Origin: Muraenolepis orangiensis
Lineage: Eukaryota; Chordata; Actinopteri; Gadiformes; Muraenolepididae
Assembly (NCBI GenBank): GCA_027704905.1
Contig: CM051001.1
Span: 36,619,565 to 36,683,564 of the forward strand
Direction of reading: 5' to 3'
DNA: 64,000 bases
In this document: piece by piece, positions 1-11,119 of the stretch
Layout: each line of letters opens with the position of its first letter
How positions within the stretch are numbered: position 1 is the first letter of the stretch
The notes under the pieces: model-generated
Told to the model about the DNA's origin: nothing
The model's database searches: none
The model's input: the letters and a program-made list of their open reading frames with translations, nothing else
Position numbers and translations under genes: made by a program

Positions 1-448
1 ATTGCCTGGAGGTAGGATGGAGCAGTACCTTTTACTACCTTGTAGGCTAGCACCAAGGTCTTGAACTGGATGCGAGCAGCTACAGGTAGCCAGTGTAGAG
101 TCCGAAAGGAGGGTAGATGTGTGGGAGTACTTGGGGCGGTTGAACACCAGGCGAGCTGCAGCTTTCTGAATGAGCTCCAAGGGCCTGATGGCAAATGCCG
201 GGGCGCCAGCAAGGAGGGAGTTGCAGTAATCCATAACAAGACCAAGGGACGTTGTGTAGAGGGAGAAGAGAAGAGGACCCAGGACTGATCCTTAGGGAAC
301 CCCAGCAGTCAGTCGGTGTGGTTCTGACACAGTCCCAGTGCCACCTCGTAGGAGCGACCCGTCAGGTAGGATGCAAACAAGGAGAGAACAGAGCCCGAGA
401 CACCCATCCCCTCAAGGGTGGAGAGGAGAATCTGGTGGTAACCGTATT
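1..448 (-). mobile_element. L2-clade LINE fragment, 3' part of reverse transcriptase
   Basis: Read on the minus strand, this gives broken pieces of the C-terminal half of a LINE reverse transcriptase, including HQILLSTL, VMDYCNSLLAG and LHWLPVAARIQFKTL. The same 3' segment recurs at 6416-6751 and at 51.4-52.0 kb. The palm region joins directly to the region near the C-terminus, so an internal part has been deleted. Several stops and frame changes make it non-functional. The clade is assigned from motif style only. Confidence 0.75.
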
Positions 449-768
449 CCCTCTATTTTGTGCATTTAATGATTCAGATAGCTATGTTTCTGTACGCTGT
501 TTCTGTACACTGAGCAGTAATGGACCTTTTAGAACGTCCAAGCAAATGTGGGATGCAAAAAAAGGCGTTTACTTCTGCACTAAGTAGGACACTGGTTATT
601 AATATTTACAAACCTACTGTGACAACACTGAGCCTTTTCTAATTATGTGCGTGCTATAAGTTGGACAGTGAGTGCCTATTTCTGAATTTTCAATCTACCA
701 CAAAATGTGTTTATGCGTACACTAAATGTTTTAAAAGGGTACATGGAAAATGAAATCTGCCTTCTACG
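449..768. repeat. Segment of paralogous block shared with 29.4-31.0 kb
   Basis: Bases 449-536 match 29436-29524, and 660-768 match about 30870-30960. No coding sequence is recognised. The L2 endonuclease fragment that follows interrupts the block, which resumes near 2958. Confidence 0.6.
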
Positions 769-1862
769 AGGTCATCAGAGGAGTCCGATTTCCTCCATTT
801 TCTCTCGGCCGCCCGTAGCTCTGCTCTACAAGCCCGCAGAGGTTCGGACAGCCAAGGAGGTGGAGGAGAGGCTCGTGCTGGTCTGGAGGTGAGAGGACAG
901 AGAGAGTCGAAGGAGGAGGAGAGAGAGGAAGTCAGAGTGGAGGAGGCTTCCTCCACCGACAAGAGAGAGAATTGTTGGGGGGATGGTAGTGAGGATAGGA
1001 CAGATGCGGAGAAAGAAGAGGGAGAGAGAGTTTTCAGGTTACTACGGAAGGTAACAATGTGGGGAGTAGTGGGTAGGGAGGTGGGGGATTTGAGAGGGAG
1101 AGAGAAAGCAACAAAATGGTGATCAGAGACAGGGAGGGGTGTGACCGAGATCACCGAGGTGGTACAGGATCTTGTGAAGACAAGATCCAGTTGGTTCCCA
1201 GCTCTGTGGGTAGGGGGAGAAGGAGTGAGTGTTAGACCGAATATGGCAAAAAAGTTAATGAATTCAGGAGATTGTAACTTATCCGACTGGATGTTGAAGT
1301 CACCCAGAACCACGAGTGGGGTGCCGTCCTCAGGAAAGCAGCTGAGGAGGGCGTCCATCTCGTCAAAGAAGTCACCAAGAGGGCCCGGTGGTCGGTAAAT
1401 TACGGCAATGTTGAGCCTAGTTGGGATTGTAACAGAAACAGCATGAAATTCGAGTGCCGATCTGGTCAGATGACCCAGAGGGAGTACCTGATATGACCAG
1501 TTTGGAGAGACTAGGAGTCCCGTTCCTCCACCACGCCCAGAGGGTCGGGGGGTGTGGGTGAAGGAGTAGGTCGCGGAGAGAGCAGCTGCGGTAGCCGTGT
1601 TCTCAGGGGTGATCCAGGTCTCGGTGAGAGCCAGGAAGTGGAGAGACTGGAGTGCGGCGTAGGCCAGAATGGTTTCTGTCTTCTTGACCGACGATTGGCA
1701 ATTCCAGAGTCCCCCTTTCACCACAAGATCTGTGAAGGTAGAAATAGTAGGATAGAGGAGATTGGAAGGGTTGCGGCGTCGAGAGGGAGAGTCTCGATGC
1801 CATCTATTGCGGGAGGATGTCCAGACTACAATGGAATGACGACACATAGCAAGGGTAGGGGG
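769..1862 (-). pseudogene. L2-clade LINE endonuclease domain fragment
   Basis: A minus-strand open frame (711-1847) carries an apurinic-type endonuclease domain of a non-LTR retrotransposon. Visible motifs are LTETW near the start, VIYRPPGP, then GDFNIQ and SDHHFVAF. These are the usual Mg-binding and catalytic blocks of the exonuclease-endonuclease-phosphatase fold. The LINE match ends after KSDSSDD near 770, where the frame runs into unrelated DNA, so the reverse transcriptase is missing on this side. The 1-448 fragment may belong to the same family, but the two are not contiguous. It is a dead copy. Confidence 0.8.
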
Positions 1863-1898
1863 ACTAGATTTGGCTAAGTAGGACTAACTCCCTAGACA

Positions 1899-2090
1899 GA
1901 CTCCGGTAGAACGACTCCTTGGTCTTTGTTCTGGGTCTTGTTCTGGGACTCCGGTAGAACGACTCCTTGGTCTTTGTTCTGGGTCTTGTTCTGGGACTCC
2001 GGTAGAACGACTCCTTGGTCTTTGTTCTGGGTCTTGTTCTGGGACTCCGGTAGAACGACTCCTTGGTCTTTGTTCTGGGTCTTAGTTCCT
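1899..2090. repeat. 48-bp minisatellite, four copies
   Basis: Unit starts at 1899, 1947, 1995 and 2043 give an exact 48-bp period with almost no divergence. Because 48 is a multiple of three, it produces a repetitive open frame on the minus strand, which I do not regard as a gene. Confidence 0.9.
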
Positions 2091-2166
2091 GGGGCCTGAC
2101 GCTAAATGCTGACGCTAACAAACTACTTCTATGTTAATAGCCTATGCGATAGGGAGAGAGACTCAT

Positions 2167-2957
2167 GCAGGGTTAGGCTCCTCCCTGTTGTTAACTCTAT
2201 TGACTATGGCTGTATGGGCCAGACTGGGTGATTATCTTAGCACAACAATAGGCCTGTACACCTCACTTACTATGTACAGGTAGCTAGCTTTGAGAAAAGG
2301 GTTCTACAATTTTATCAACACAAATAACAACAAGAACAACAATAAATCGTATGTCTACTTACCCACAGCAGAATACTATGTAGCCTGCTTCAACAACAAA
2401 AATGTACAAGGGGATCCTAGGTGAATCCACTGCTTATATGCAGGGTTAGGCTCCTCCCTGTCGTTAACTCTATTGACTATGGCTGTATGGGCCAGACTGG
2501 GTGATTATCTTAGCACAACAATAGGCCTGTACACCTCACTTACTATGTACAGGTAGCTAGCTTTGAGAAAAGGGTTCTACAATTTTATCAACACAAATAA
2601 CAACAAGAACAACAATAAATCGTATGTCTACTTACCCACAGCAGAATACTATGTAGCCTGCTTCAACAACAAAAATGTACAAGGGGATCCTAGGTGAATC
2701 CACTGCTTATATGCAGGGTTAGGCTCCTCCCTGTCGTTAACTCTATTGACTATGGCTGTATGGGCCAGACTGGGTGATTATCTTAGCACAACAATAGGCC
2801 TGTACACCTCACTTACTATGTACAGGTAGCTAGCTTTGAGAAAAGGGTTCTACAATTTTATCAACACAAATAACAACAAGAACAACAATAAATCGTATGT
2901 CTACTTACCCACAGCAGAATACTATGTAGCCTGCTTCAACAACAAAAATGTACAAGG
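2167..2957. repeat. 273-bp tandem repeat, about three copies
   Basis: The motif GCAGGGTTAGG begins at 2167, 2440 and 2713, a 273-bp period. The copies are almost identical. The third copy stops at about 2957, where the paralogous block resumes. No coding potential is seen. Confidence 0.9.
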
Positions 2958-3179
2958 CATGAAAGCCTAACTGTTTAATAAAAACAAATTGATATTTCAC
3001 TTTTCAGAGTTTAACATTATGGTTGCCAGTGCGCTTCAGTTGTGTTCGGTGGTGTACTCATGTGTGAAAGACCAATACCGTGCATTGTATAAGTGGTCAA
3101 GAACTGATTTGATGGGCTAGATGCACAAGTGTCTTCAGTTAGTGTCTTCAGTTGGCGTAGTACGCCACGCAATAGAGTC

Positions 3180-3600
3180 ATAATGTGAAAGCCACGCCCA
3201 CCGGGGGGGGGAAGCATTTCATCACTCTCCTTTGACTTTGTATTGTGAGACGGTGCCTCCTGGTCATTTTCGTTTTCTAATAAAAAACTGAAAAATGTCT
3301 AAAAGCTGTTGTGTGACATAATGCACTACCAACAAGGTAAATAATAAAATGTTTTGGTTTGGCAGTTTGTAAAAATGTAGTTCTGGGTTCTTCATATTGT
3401 TGGTTGAGTATCCTGTCACAAAGCAGCATTTAGGCATGTTTCAGTTTTTTGTTATCAGTAAAAAATGGAAAAAGGAGGCACTTTGCCTCAATGCTAAGTC
3501 AATTGAGAGCGATCTATTGTCCCCCCCACCCTCAGGTGTTGGCTTGGCCTAAATGCGCTCTTTTCTATATTTGGGACTATGTACTATGTAAAAATTATTT
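3180..3600. mobile_element. Foldback element with THAP-like arms, P-element-like
   Basis: Two arms face each other. The plus arm near 3294 reads ATG then SKSCCVT and TTNKV. The minus arm near 3436 reads MPKCCFVTG followed by KNPELHFYKLPN. The second resembles the N-terminal zinc-binding part of a THAP domain, the DNA-binding module of P-type transposases. G/C homopolymers lie in the outer parts of both arms. Similar structures lie at 17390-17720 and, interrupted by pogo, at 31200-32600. The plus arm has a stop, so no protein is expected. The P-element assignment is an inference. Confidence 0.5.
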
Positions 3601-3639
3601 CCCCCCCCCCCCAAGCGCAAATGTCAAACTCCACCTATG

Positions 3640-4036
3640 CCCACACCTGCAGCACATTATAATCAACGTTCCTATTTAAGCCTACCCCCGCACACTCACA
3701 CTTTTCCAGATTGTTCCTGATGACAAGGATTCTCTAGCGTTTACCCAAACTGATTCCTGTTACCGACCCTGCCTGCCACCGACATGCCTGCCTCGCCTGT
3801 CTGCCTGTCCCCGACTACGCCTCTGCCTGTCCCTGCCTGGTTGTCTGCCCTGCCCGGTTTCCGACCTGCTGCCTGTCCCCGACTAAGCCTCTACCTGTCC
3901 CAGCCTGGTTCATCTGCCCTGCCTGGTTCCCGACCTGCTGCCTGTTCCCGACTACGCCTCTGCCTGCCTCTGTCTGGTTCGAGTTTGTGAATACTGACAA
4001 CATTTTTACAAACTGTCCTTTGTGTCGCCTCTGAGG
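3640..4036 (+). mobile_element. Ty3/Gypsy LTR remnant
   Basis: The sequence lies just 5' of a gag fragment, has a TATTTAAG promoter-like motif near 3672, and has C/T-rich imperfect repeats (GCCTGTCCC type) at 3775-3970. Its end, GAGTTTGTGAATACTGAC, is repeated at the 3' end of the Gypsy fragment near 34078, as expected for the two LTRs of one family. The exact left edge is not defined. Confidence 0.5.
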
Positions 4037-4600
4037 CTGTGAAGGTGGTGTTTACCATCAACCCCCTGACAGGTAAAGCGCGGTTATGGGGAACAGCTGA
4101 GTGGGAGCGACAGACGCCGGCTTGTTCCTCCTTCCAGGATTTTTCTGCGGAGCTACAGAAAGTATTTGGAGTTGTTTCTCTGGGCCCTGACTCCTCGGGG
4201 GGACTTTCTAAGTTGAGTGAGGGTACCCATTCGGTCATGGACTACACCATTGACTTCCGAACCCGAGCTCGTCTGAGTGACTGGAACGCGGCCGCACAGT
4301 GTGATTTTCTCGCGGGTCTGGCTGATTACATCAAGGACGAGTTGGTCTCCTTCAATTTGCCTACATCGCTGGACGGACTTATTGAGTTGGCGTCGCGGGT
4401 GGATCGTCGCGTTCTGGCACGGAGACGGTAGCGACTGCAGTCGGGTGCCATCGAGCAACGTATCAGAGAGCGTCGTCAGCGATTTCTTGCTGCGGGAATT
4501 TATGCATGTACTGCGGCCGGTCGGGTCATTTACACTCTCCGTGCCCGTTAAAAGGTAGGGCTTCCCAGTAATGGGGAATATACGGGTGATCAAAAGCAGA
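4037..4600 (+). pseudogene. Ty3/Gypsy gag fragment
   Basis: Open frame 4039-4431 resembles the capsid region of Sushi/Barthez-like fish Gypsy elements: LTGKARLWGTAEWER, DFSAELQKVFG, DYTIDFRTRARLS and LDGLIELASRVDRR. After a stop, CMYCGRSGHFT near 4500 is a decayed CCHC zinc knuckle with its last cysteine missing. The frame then breaks before any protease. The same gag segment restarts the second fragment at 32.6 kb. Confidence 0.8.
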
Positions 4601-4619
4601 CTTTTCCCCAACCAGTAGC

Positions 4620-5551
4620 GTTCCCTAGGGCTTTGTCCTGAGCCCTCACCTCTACTTCCTCTTCACCCACGACTTTACATGGTACAAACACCATCATCAA
4701 GTTTGCTGACGACACAAAGGTGGTAGGCATCATCAAAAACAACGATGAGACAGCCTACAGGGACGAGGTCCAGCACCTGGTGGCATGGTGCGCTGACAAC
4801 AACCTGGCCCTCAACACCAAGAAGACCAAAGAGCTCATTGTGGAGTTCAGGAAGACCAGAGCTGGCGCACACGCCCCCATCCTCATCAACGAGCGGAGGT
4901 CGAGCGTGTCTCCAGCTTCAAATTCCTGGGGGTCCACATCTCCTAGGACCTCTCCAGGTCCCTCAATACTGCCTCACTGGTAAAAAAGGCTCACCCACAT
5001 CTCTTCTTCCTGAGGAGACTGAGGAAAGCCCATATGTCCCCTCAGATTTTGGTGAACATTTACCGGTGTGCCATCGAAAGCATACTCACTGCATCACAGT
5101 GTGGTATGGCAACTGTGCTGTTTCCGACCGGAAAGCGCTGCAGAGGGTGGTGAAAACCGCAAAACTTATTGTTGGTTTACCCCTCCCTGCAATAAACACC
5201 AACCACCACAAACGGTGTCTGAAGAAGGCACAACAAATACTGAAAGACCCCAACCATGGACTGTTTTCCCTCCTCCCCTCCAGGAGGCACTATAGAAACC
5301 TTTGTTCCAAGTCAAGCAAGATTAGGAACAGTTTTTTCCCCTCAGCTGTCATCTCTCTAAACTCTGCACCACGATGACAGCCGTCTACGGCATCCCCCCC
5401 CGCCCCCTGCTGCCGCCACCCCCGGCCCCCCACCTCTGCTCAATATATCCTATAATAATAATACCATCAATGTCTTCGACTGCCTTGTACTGTAATCACA
5501 ACTACCTACCTCTACCTATAGTTTACATATTTATTGATAACATACCTGTAA
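4620..5551 (+). pseudogene. Rex1/CR1-like LINE, C-terminal reverse transcriptase and 3' region
   Basis: The plus strand encodes the RT catalytic region as KFADDTK (normally FADDT), then VQHLVAWCADNNLALNTKK and KELIVEFRK. Further on are ITVWYGNCAVSDRKALQRVV and FFPSAVISLNS, the usual C-terminal thumb and post-RT region. At least two frame changes are needed, so it is inactive. A hAT element interrupts the 3' untranslated region, which continues at 6984. The same family appears on the minus strand at 49.8-56.2 kb. Confidence 0.8.
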
Positions 5552-6983
5552 CAGGGTTTCCGGTAATTACCGTTTTTTAGCTGGTAAAAATGGTAAATTC
5601 AAAACCTGCCAAAAAAATGTCCGTTAATAATGCTCACACAAAACTTCATCGCACAATTTGGCCATGAAGTGACTGAATCAGCTGCCGCACCTCTCATTGA
5701 TGTAAAGCGCGCCCGACAAGATGCAGTGGCAGTGACTCCACAGCTATTGGGTTCTAACTTTTTCGACAGCTTGCAAAGGGCTCATTTATGAGTTAAGCAA
5801 GCTGTACCCTGACATGGCTACACTGGCTCAAATTGCCTGTGTTCTGCCCATGTCAAGCGTGCCAGCAGAGAGGGGCTTTTCCCTGAAGAATCGTGTGACA
5901 TCACTGCAGAGTCGTCTGGAGGAGGAGAGAGTGACGCGGCTTATTACACACCTTGTAATACGCCTCGTAATATATTACACCTTGTAATACTTTGCCGCAA
6001 TGAAAATAAGGAGAAAGTTACCTGGTAGCTTACAAGGTCAATTTGATGCCATATAGCCTTTTGTTAAACGGGCTACAGATTACAGGTGTTTTGTAATAGC
6101 CTACATTTTAACGGAGCAATTTGCTCAATAGTTACATTTACATTTACATTTAGGGCATTTGGCAGACGCTTTTATCCAAAGCGACTTACAAGGAGTACAT
6201 TTGTTGAAGCAGACAATAGCATAACGCTGAGGTACGCGAACATAAAAATAGAGCAGTTCACATGCATTCATATTAACAAGATGAATAACACAATTTCGTA
6301 CTGCCAGGTCACCTGCTTAAGTAGCTGTGATTTGAGCGTGTTATCAACATTAAGGATATACACTTGCTAGAATATACAACATGCTAAGAGCTATTAATGT
6401 CAGGACATAAGCAAGTTAGGGGTTCACAAAGGAGAAGGAGGGTTCATGGAGAGTCCAGGTGGACTCTGAACAGGTGGGTCTTGAGTCTCTTGTGGAAGCT
6501 GGCGAGGGACTCTGCCGTCCTGACATGAGACGGGAGTTCATTCCACCACTGTAGAGCCAGAGCCGTGAAGGTCGAACAAGTCGCCTGGCAGAAGTTGAGC
6601 GGAGCGCTCTGTCTGGGATGTAGGGCTTGACCAACGCCTGGAGGTAGGCTGGGGCAGTTCCATTGACTGCCCTAAAGGTCAGCACCAGAGTCTTGAACTT
6701 GATGCGAGCATTTATCGGAAGCCAGTGGAGATCGCGGAAGAGAGGGGTCACGATTCCTGTTCCTGTTGGTTTTGCTTAATTGTTTCTGTTGTTCATTAAA
6801 TAGTCAAACTGATTTGAGGTCGTCTTCATTCTTTCTTCAACCTAGGTGTACATTATAGTACATTATAGCATTTGTAACATAGACTGTTGTTGAAACATGA
6901 CCGGTAAGTTTCAAATTTGTCCGGTAAAATCAATTATTTCCAGACACTTGACAGGCAAGAAAAGATCCTAGTGGAAACCCTGA
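5552..6983 (+). mobile_element. hAT element with 8-bp target duplication
   Basis: The element begins CAGGGTTTCC and ends GGAAACCCTG. It is flanked by the direct repeat ACCTGTAA at 5544-5551 and 6984-6991, the 8-bp duplication typical of hAT. At 5640-5945 it keeps a fragment of transposase with SKLYPDMATLAQIACVLPMS and VPAERGFSLKNRV, the hAT dimerisation domain. The rest of the gene is lost, and an L2 fragment is inserted at 6140-6755. Confidence 0.9.
6140..6755 (-). mobile_element. L2-clade LINE 3' end, 5' truncated
   Basis: The minus-strand frame 6416-6751 gives LHWLPINARIKFKTLVLTF and KPYIPDRALRSTSARRLV, the RT C-terminus. It is followed by a 3' tail near 6140-6200 with GCATTTGGCAGACGCTTTTA and short ACATTT repeats, the common fish L2 tail. 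The copy is nested inside the hAT element. Confidence 0.85.
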
Positions 6984-7150
6984 CCTGTAAATGTGTACAT
7001 TTTTACTGTACCTGCCGTATATATTTGAATCTTCAACTGTTGATAGAACTGTCTTCCCTGTTCACTACCTGCTGTATATACATTTATATATATTTATCCT
7101 GTTTTTCAGAATTGCATACCTCTGATCACTACCTGTTAAATACTTACTTA
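6984..7150 (+). mobile_element. Continuation of the LINE 3' region after the hAT insertion
   Basis: This A/T-rich sequence follows the right-hand ACCTGTAA duplication and continues the non-coding 3' part of the Rex1/CR1-like LINE that starts at 4620. Continuity is inferred from the duplicated target site. Confidence 0.5.
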
Positions 7151-7263
7151 TGACGCAAGGGGTATGTGGCAGGGGTTACAGACGATAACGAACTTCAGAG
7201 GGAGAACCAGTTGTGTAGAGAACTCCTCTACCTCCCTCCCAGGAGAGCTAAATACTTTTTTTG

Positions 7264-7421
7264 CTCGGTTCGACATGAACACGATAGTTCCTGCCAAGCT
7301 CGACACCAAGCTTAGAGGTCTAGGTGTGCCCCCATCCATGTGCAGCTGGATACTGGACCTCCTGTCGGACCGCCGCCAGGTGGTGAGGATGGGCAGCACC
7401 ACCTCAGAGCCACTGACCTGA
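7264..7421 (+). pseudogene. Rex1/CR1-like LINE RT fragment
   Basis: The short frame NTIVPAKLDTKLRGLGVPPS, then CSWILDLLSDRRQ and STTSEPLT, matches the minus-strand RT at 55.57-55.71 kb almost residue for residue. It comes from just upstream of the FADDT motif and is cut on both sides. Confidence 0.85.
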
Positions 7422-7429
7422 GTGTTTTC

Positions 7430-7884
7430 CTCTTTATTCAGCCAGTAAGGAAAATTCTTAACGCAGCTTTATGAGAGGAAAACACTTAATGTAACATAAC
7501 TTCCGTAATAGTAGGATTTAGGTTTTTTGGTTAGGTGGTTAGGTATTTTGACAGGTGAAAGTGCTAATGACAAGGCATATGCTAGAGACATTTAGTGATT
7601 ATTGATCGCTGTTTTGGAACTTTAAGTTACGTTACGCCTTTTCACGTATTGTGTTAGACCGTCCCTTTCATCGATAGCCTGTGTGGTGGTCTGTGTTGTG
7701 CTGTTACTTCATTACTTTACCAACTATGGTCAACTTGGAAATTGGCTGCAACAATACAAGGGAACCATTCTTATCTTCCTAAATGAGATAATGCATAAAG
7801 TGACGCCTCTGTGACGTCTGTCTGACTAGAACAACCGGGGGGGGGGTCTACAGAAGGTCCAGTTGTGATAGACACGGTTCGCCA
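7430..7884 (-). mobile_element. hAT-type terminal and non-coding segment
   Basis: Read on the minus strand from CAGTGGCGAACCGTG (7884 downward), this matches the plus-strand segment at 38461-38760, including TTCCAAGTTGACCATAG and TCCAAAACAGCGATCAAT. The terminal bases look like a hAT end. It joins the transposase remnant on its right. Small inverted repeats (GTGTTTTCCTCT and its complement) lie at the left edge. Confidence 0.55.
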
Positions 7885-8617
7885 CTGGTTCCTCGCATAT
7901 GTCTTTATCCATTTGATTACGGAAAATGTCCTTTCCACAGATGCAGTGGTGGCGGGGATCGTTAAAACTAAACAGATCACTGCATATAGCTGATGCATGC
8001 TGTCACAAAGTCCTTTGCGTTGAAAAAAGCAACGGAGGTCAGGTGGGTTCTTTCCCTGAAAATCTGTCATACAATACATCACAGACAGTTCTGTTTTCAG
8101 CCGAGGCAAGTCAAAGTGCGGCCCGTAGCTATCGGTGAGACTTGAGAAGGCAGTTTCAGGGAATTGACTCTTAAAGCTGGTGAACTGTTGAGGGTCCAGA
8201 AGAGAAAGCAATGAAAGTTTTTTGTTTTTTTCAAATTCCTTGTGGTGGTCAACTATGTAATCAAACAGATCCTTAAGAGCATCCTTCTTTTCAAATACAG
8301 TGCACACCAATCTTGATGCAAAATTCCACCTGGTTGCTGCTTCTCTTGGCAGTCGCTTCTGACATATTTCATCAAGCAGCCGCGTTCGTTTTGGCGATTT
8401 AGAAAATAACGCAGCCAGGCCCGAAAGGTGTGAGAAGAAAATTCTGCATTCTTTAATTTTAACTTCACCTTGAGATAAAACCAAATTAAGGGCATGTGCA
8501 TAAAAGTGTATGAAAAGTGCATGTGGGATCTTTTCCTTGACCTTGGCTTGGACTCCGTTCAGCCCCGATGCCATTACAGCAGCACCATCATAGCACTGGC
8601 TTACAAGTTTGTCCATG

Positions 8618-9104
8618 TGTAACCCAGGTTATCTGACTAACTATTTTACGGAGGTTCCCTTAACGCCTCACTTATGTAGCGTCAGATTTTACGAAGGTTA
8701 CCTGAACGCCGAGTCTTTTCCAAGTGCAGGAGGTCCATCACTGCAGTGGAATTGTCCTGTTCTCTGGATCCTGTTTAGTGGATGTTGTGCCGTACCACAG
8801 GGCGGTAGGGACAGCTGGACTATCTTTCAAAATTGCTAAAAAAAAATTGTTCTTCCCTTAGGCCCAAGACACTGTATACTATTTATGTATTGTTGAAGAC
8901 GTTTGGTACATTGTTGGATACATTTAATTTAAATTGTACATATTTATGTCTTTTTCTAAAATTCTAATGTTTTATATATGAATACAATCATTTCCTATTT
9001 TTTCCTAAGTTGTTATCCTGTGTTTAATTGTGCTGGCTGGAAGTCTTAACTCTTATTTATTTAGCTAAAACCAATCTCCTTAGCGAACATTGGAAAGGGT
9101 TACA
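8618..9104. mobile_element. Solo LTR, target duplication CATG
   Basis: It starts TGTAACCC and ends GGGTTACA, with CATG at 8614-8617 and 9105-9108. It sits inside the hAT transposase, and its precise removal restores the reading frame. There is no internal retroelement sequence. Confidence 0.8.
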
Positions 9105-9328
9105 CATGCATCCATGTTCCTCAAAGAACCCAAGGGCCAGGGCTGCTACCTCCTCAGCCCGTTTCTTCCCTGTCACATCCTCAAATTAACGAACCTCTCT
9201 TTAAGCCACTGTCTGTTACAAACCGAAGAACAAATGATAACTGTCCAGCATTGCTGACATCTGATGTTTCATCCAGCATTAAAGCTACAAAGGGTGCTTT
9301 ACTTATTTCTTCTTTTATGTCTTACCCA

Positions 9329-9716
9329 TGTCACGAACAAACTATGGATCAAAATAAAGAGGTTTTACTGATGAAATACAAAGTACAAAATAACAATGGA
9401 CTTGGAAACCAAGTGCTGGTTCTCTGGCATGAAACAAGACAAACTGGCACAGAACAAAGGAAGGCGCAGACAATTTATACACAAGGTCACAGGGAACAGG
9501 TGGAAACCACCAGGTGCGGGGCAGACAATCACACATGCGGGAAAACATGAATTAGATTTAAAAATAAAAAATTAAAATTTAGATTTAAAAATAAAACAAG
9601 AAATCACGAAACACCACACGACAAAAATTATTTAAATGAACTTAACATAACTTTCTGGACTTGACAAAACTAAAGAAGTAAAGTAGTAGAAGTAAATTAA
9701 TTTTCTGGACATGACA
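9329..9716. mobile_element. Solo LTR, target duplication ACCCA
   Basis: It starts TGTCACGAAC and ends GGACATGACA, with ACCCA at 9324-9328 and 9717-9721. It lies between the N-terminal and middle parts of the hAT transposase. Orientation is not determined. Confidence 0.75.
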
Positions 9717-9932
9717 ACCCATCACATCACCCAACCCAACAGCACTTATCAAGTCATTCTGTATTTGACTCGAGGTTCCAATGAACACTTTAGAAGTGGA
9801 CAAATGGTAGTGCAATTCTGAATCATATTCTGCTAAAAATGTTAGCAGCTCCAGGTAATTTCCACGATTAGCTGATTCTCTGCTCTCATCAGGGAAACGG
9901 AAGTGACGAACAGCAAGTGACACTGAACTAGT

Positions 9933-10084
9933 CAAGTCAAGTCAAGTCAAGTTTATTGTCACATCAAAGTTATACAAGTATAAGCAATGGGTGAGCAACC
10001 TCAACTAGTGAACGCATGATATATTGATGATAGAGCTTAGAAACTACAACCAGAAGTGATGCACCGGAAGTGACAAACCGGAAA
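9933..10084 (-). mobile_element. LINE 3'-tail insertion with 15-bp target duplication
   Basis: TGACACTGAACTAGT occurs at 9918-9932 and 10085-10099. The insert starts with TCAAGTCAAGTCAAGTTTAT and has TATACAAGTATAAGCAATG, also found at the 3' end of the Rex1-like LINE near 49.8 kb. A long target duplication plus a LINE tail fits target-primed insertion. Confidence 0.7.
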
Positions 10085-10244
10085 TGACACTGAACTAGTT
10101 CGCAAACGAGTCCGAACTAGTTATTTTAGGTGAACTCAACTAAGTGAACTGTGTCCAAGAAAGCAATAATTTTTGCCACCTCTAGTGTTTTTAATAAATC
10201 ATTCCTCTGTTTCCATTGTCTTTCTTTCGCAATAAACCAACCAG

Positions 10245-10450
10245 CAGTGGTGGACAAAGTACACAAATCCTGTACTTGAGTAAAAGTAGAGTTACTCTAG
10301 GTCAAATATTACTCTTTAGTAATATTACTCAAATATTACTAAATATTAAGTAAAAGTACTGTGATTTAATATAAGGTAATTAAGTTAGTCACTGGTGTCA
10401 ATTAACAGTCAACATTTTCACTCAACAATTTCCATTAGAGGTCTGAGAGG
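10245..10450. mobile_element. hAT-type terminal fragment
   Basis: It begins CAGTGGTGGACAAAGTAC and continues with TACTTGAGTAAAAGTA, a style of terminus common in fish hAT elements. I found no convincing partner end or target duplication, so the boundary on the right is arbitrary. Confidence 0.4.
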
Positions 10451-10533
10451 CTGTGAAAATAACAGGATTTGAGAACAGGCAAACTTTTTATTTTCTTCTT
10501 CATCGATTTAGCAGTGTGTGTCTATGTATGTGT

Positions 10534-11051
10534 TGTGGTACCCCAAGCTACCCTTGGGGTCCCACCAGAGCCAAGAAGAGGAGACTTACCTTCGGTTACG
10601 TTGTTGGGGGCGTATATCTCCCGAGGGAGATACGTGGAGGGCTTTAGGACCCGGCGGAAGGTGAATGAGTTCCCGATTTGAAACCCCCAGCTGGGAACAA
10701 TAAGCACCTGAGTAAACCCGGGGCTTAAAAGACACAGGTAGAGGGTTGTTTGGAAGAGGGGGGGTGAACGGAGTGAGACCTTGCTGCCGAGAGGTCTAGC
10801 CATGTGGTTACCTGCTGTTCTGCTGTTTTGTTTGTGATCCGAAGGAAAGGAGAAGCCGTCTCACCCAGGAGCTTGGGAAGCCGCCAGAGGGTGAGAGGAC
10901 CGCGGACCAGACGTGAGACGCCGAAGACAAGTTTTCGTTACTTTTCATTCCTTACCTTAACCCCCCAAGTTTATAGAGAAATAAAAGGACATTTTTGTTA
11001 AAACCTCATAAACCAGCTATTTTTGTGTCTTCTTGAGCGTGGGCGCTCACA
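10534..11051 (+). mobile_element. Probable solo LTR
   Basis: It starts TGTGGTACCCC and ends GCGCTCACA, and it has an AATAAA signal near 10980. A 4-bp duplication GTGT is possible (10530-10533 and 11052-11055), but the flanks are TG-rich, so this is weak support. Confidence 0.55.
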
Positions 11052-11119
11052 GTGTATGGGTGTGTGTGCGTGCAGGTGTGTCTGTGTGAATATGTACGTG
11101 ACTACGAATGGATCAGTAT

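Larger units (their letters stand above)
7885..9935 (-). pseudogene. hAT transposase, ZMYM1-like, split by two solo LTRs
   Basis: The minus strand carries most of a ZMYM1-like hAT transposase. In protein order: RHFRFPDESRESANRGNYLE and SSQIQNDLISAV (9642-9935); KAPFVALMLDETSDVSN, the first catalytic Asp region (about 9240-9310); and MDKLVSQCYDGAAVMASGLN through ERTFSVIKWIKTYARNQ, the C-terminal hATC dimerisation block (7890-8616). Solo LTRs at 8618-9104 and 9329-9716 divide it. Removing the first LTR with one target copy rejoins EEHGC to MDKLV in frame. There is a further frameshift near 9190. It is inactive. Confidence 0.85.

Noticed and set aside
1864..2121. 85-codon repetitive minus frame
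   Set aside because: It is produced by the 48-bp minisatellite; no other coding sign.
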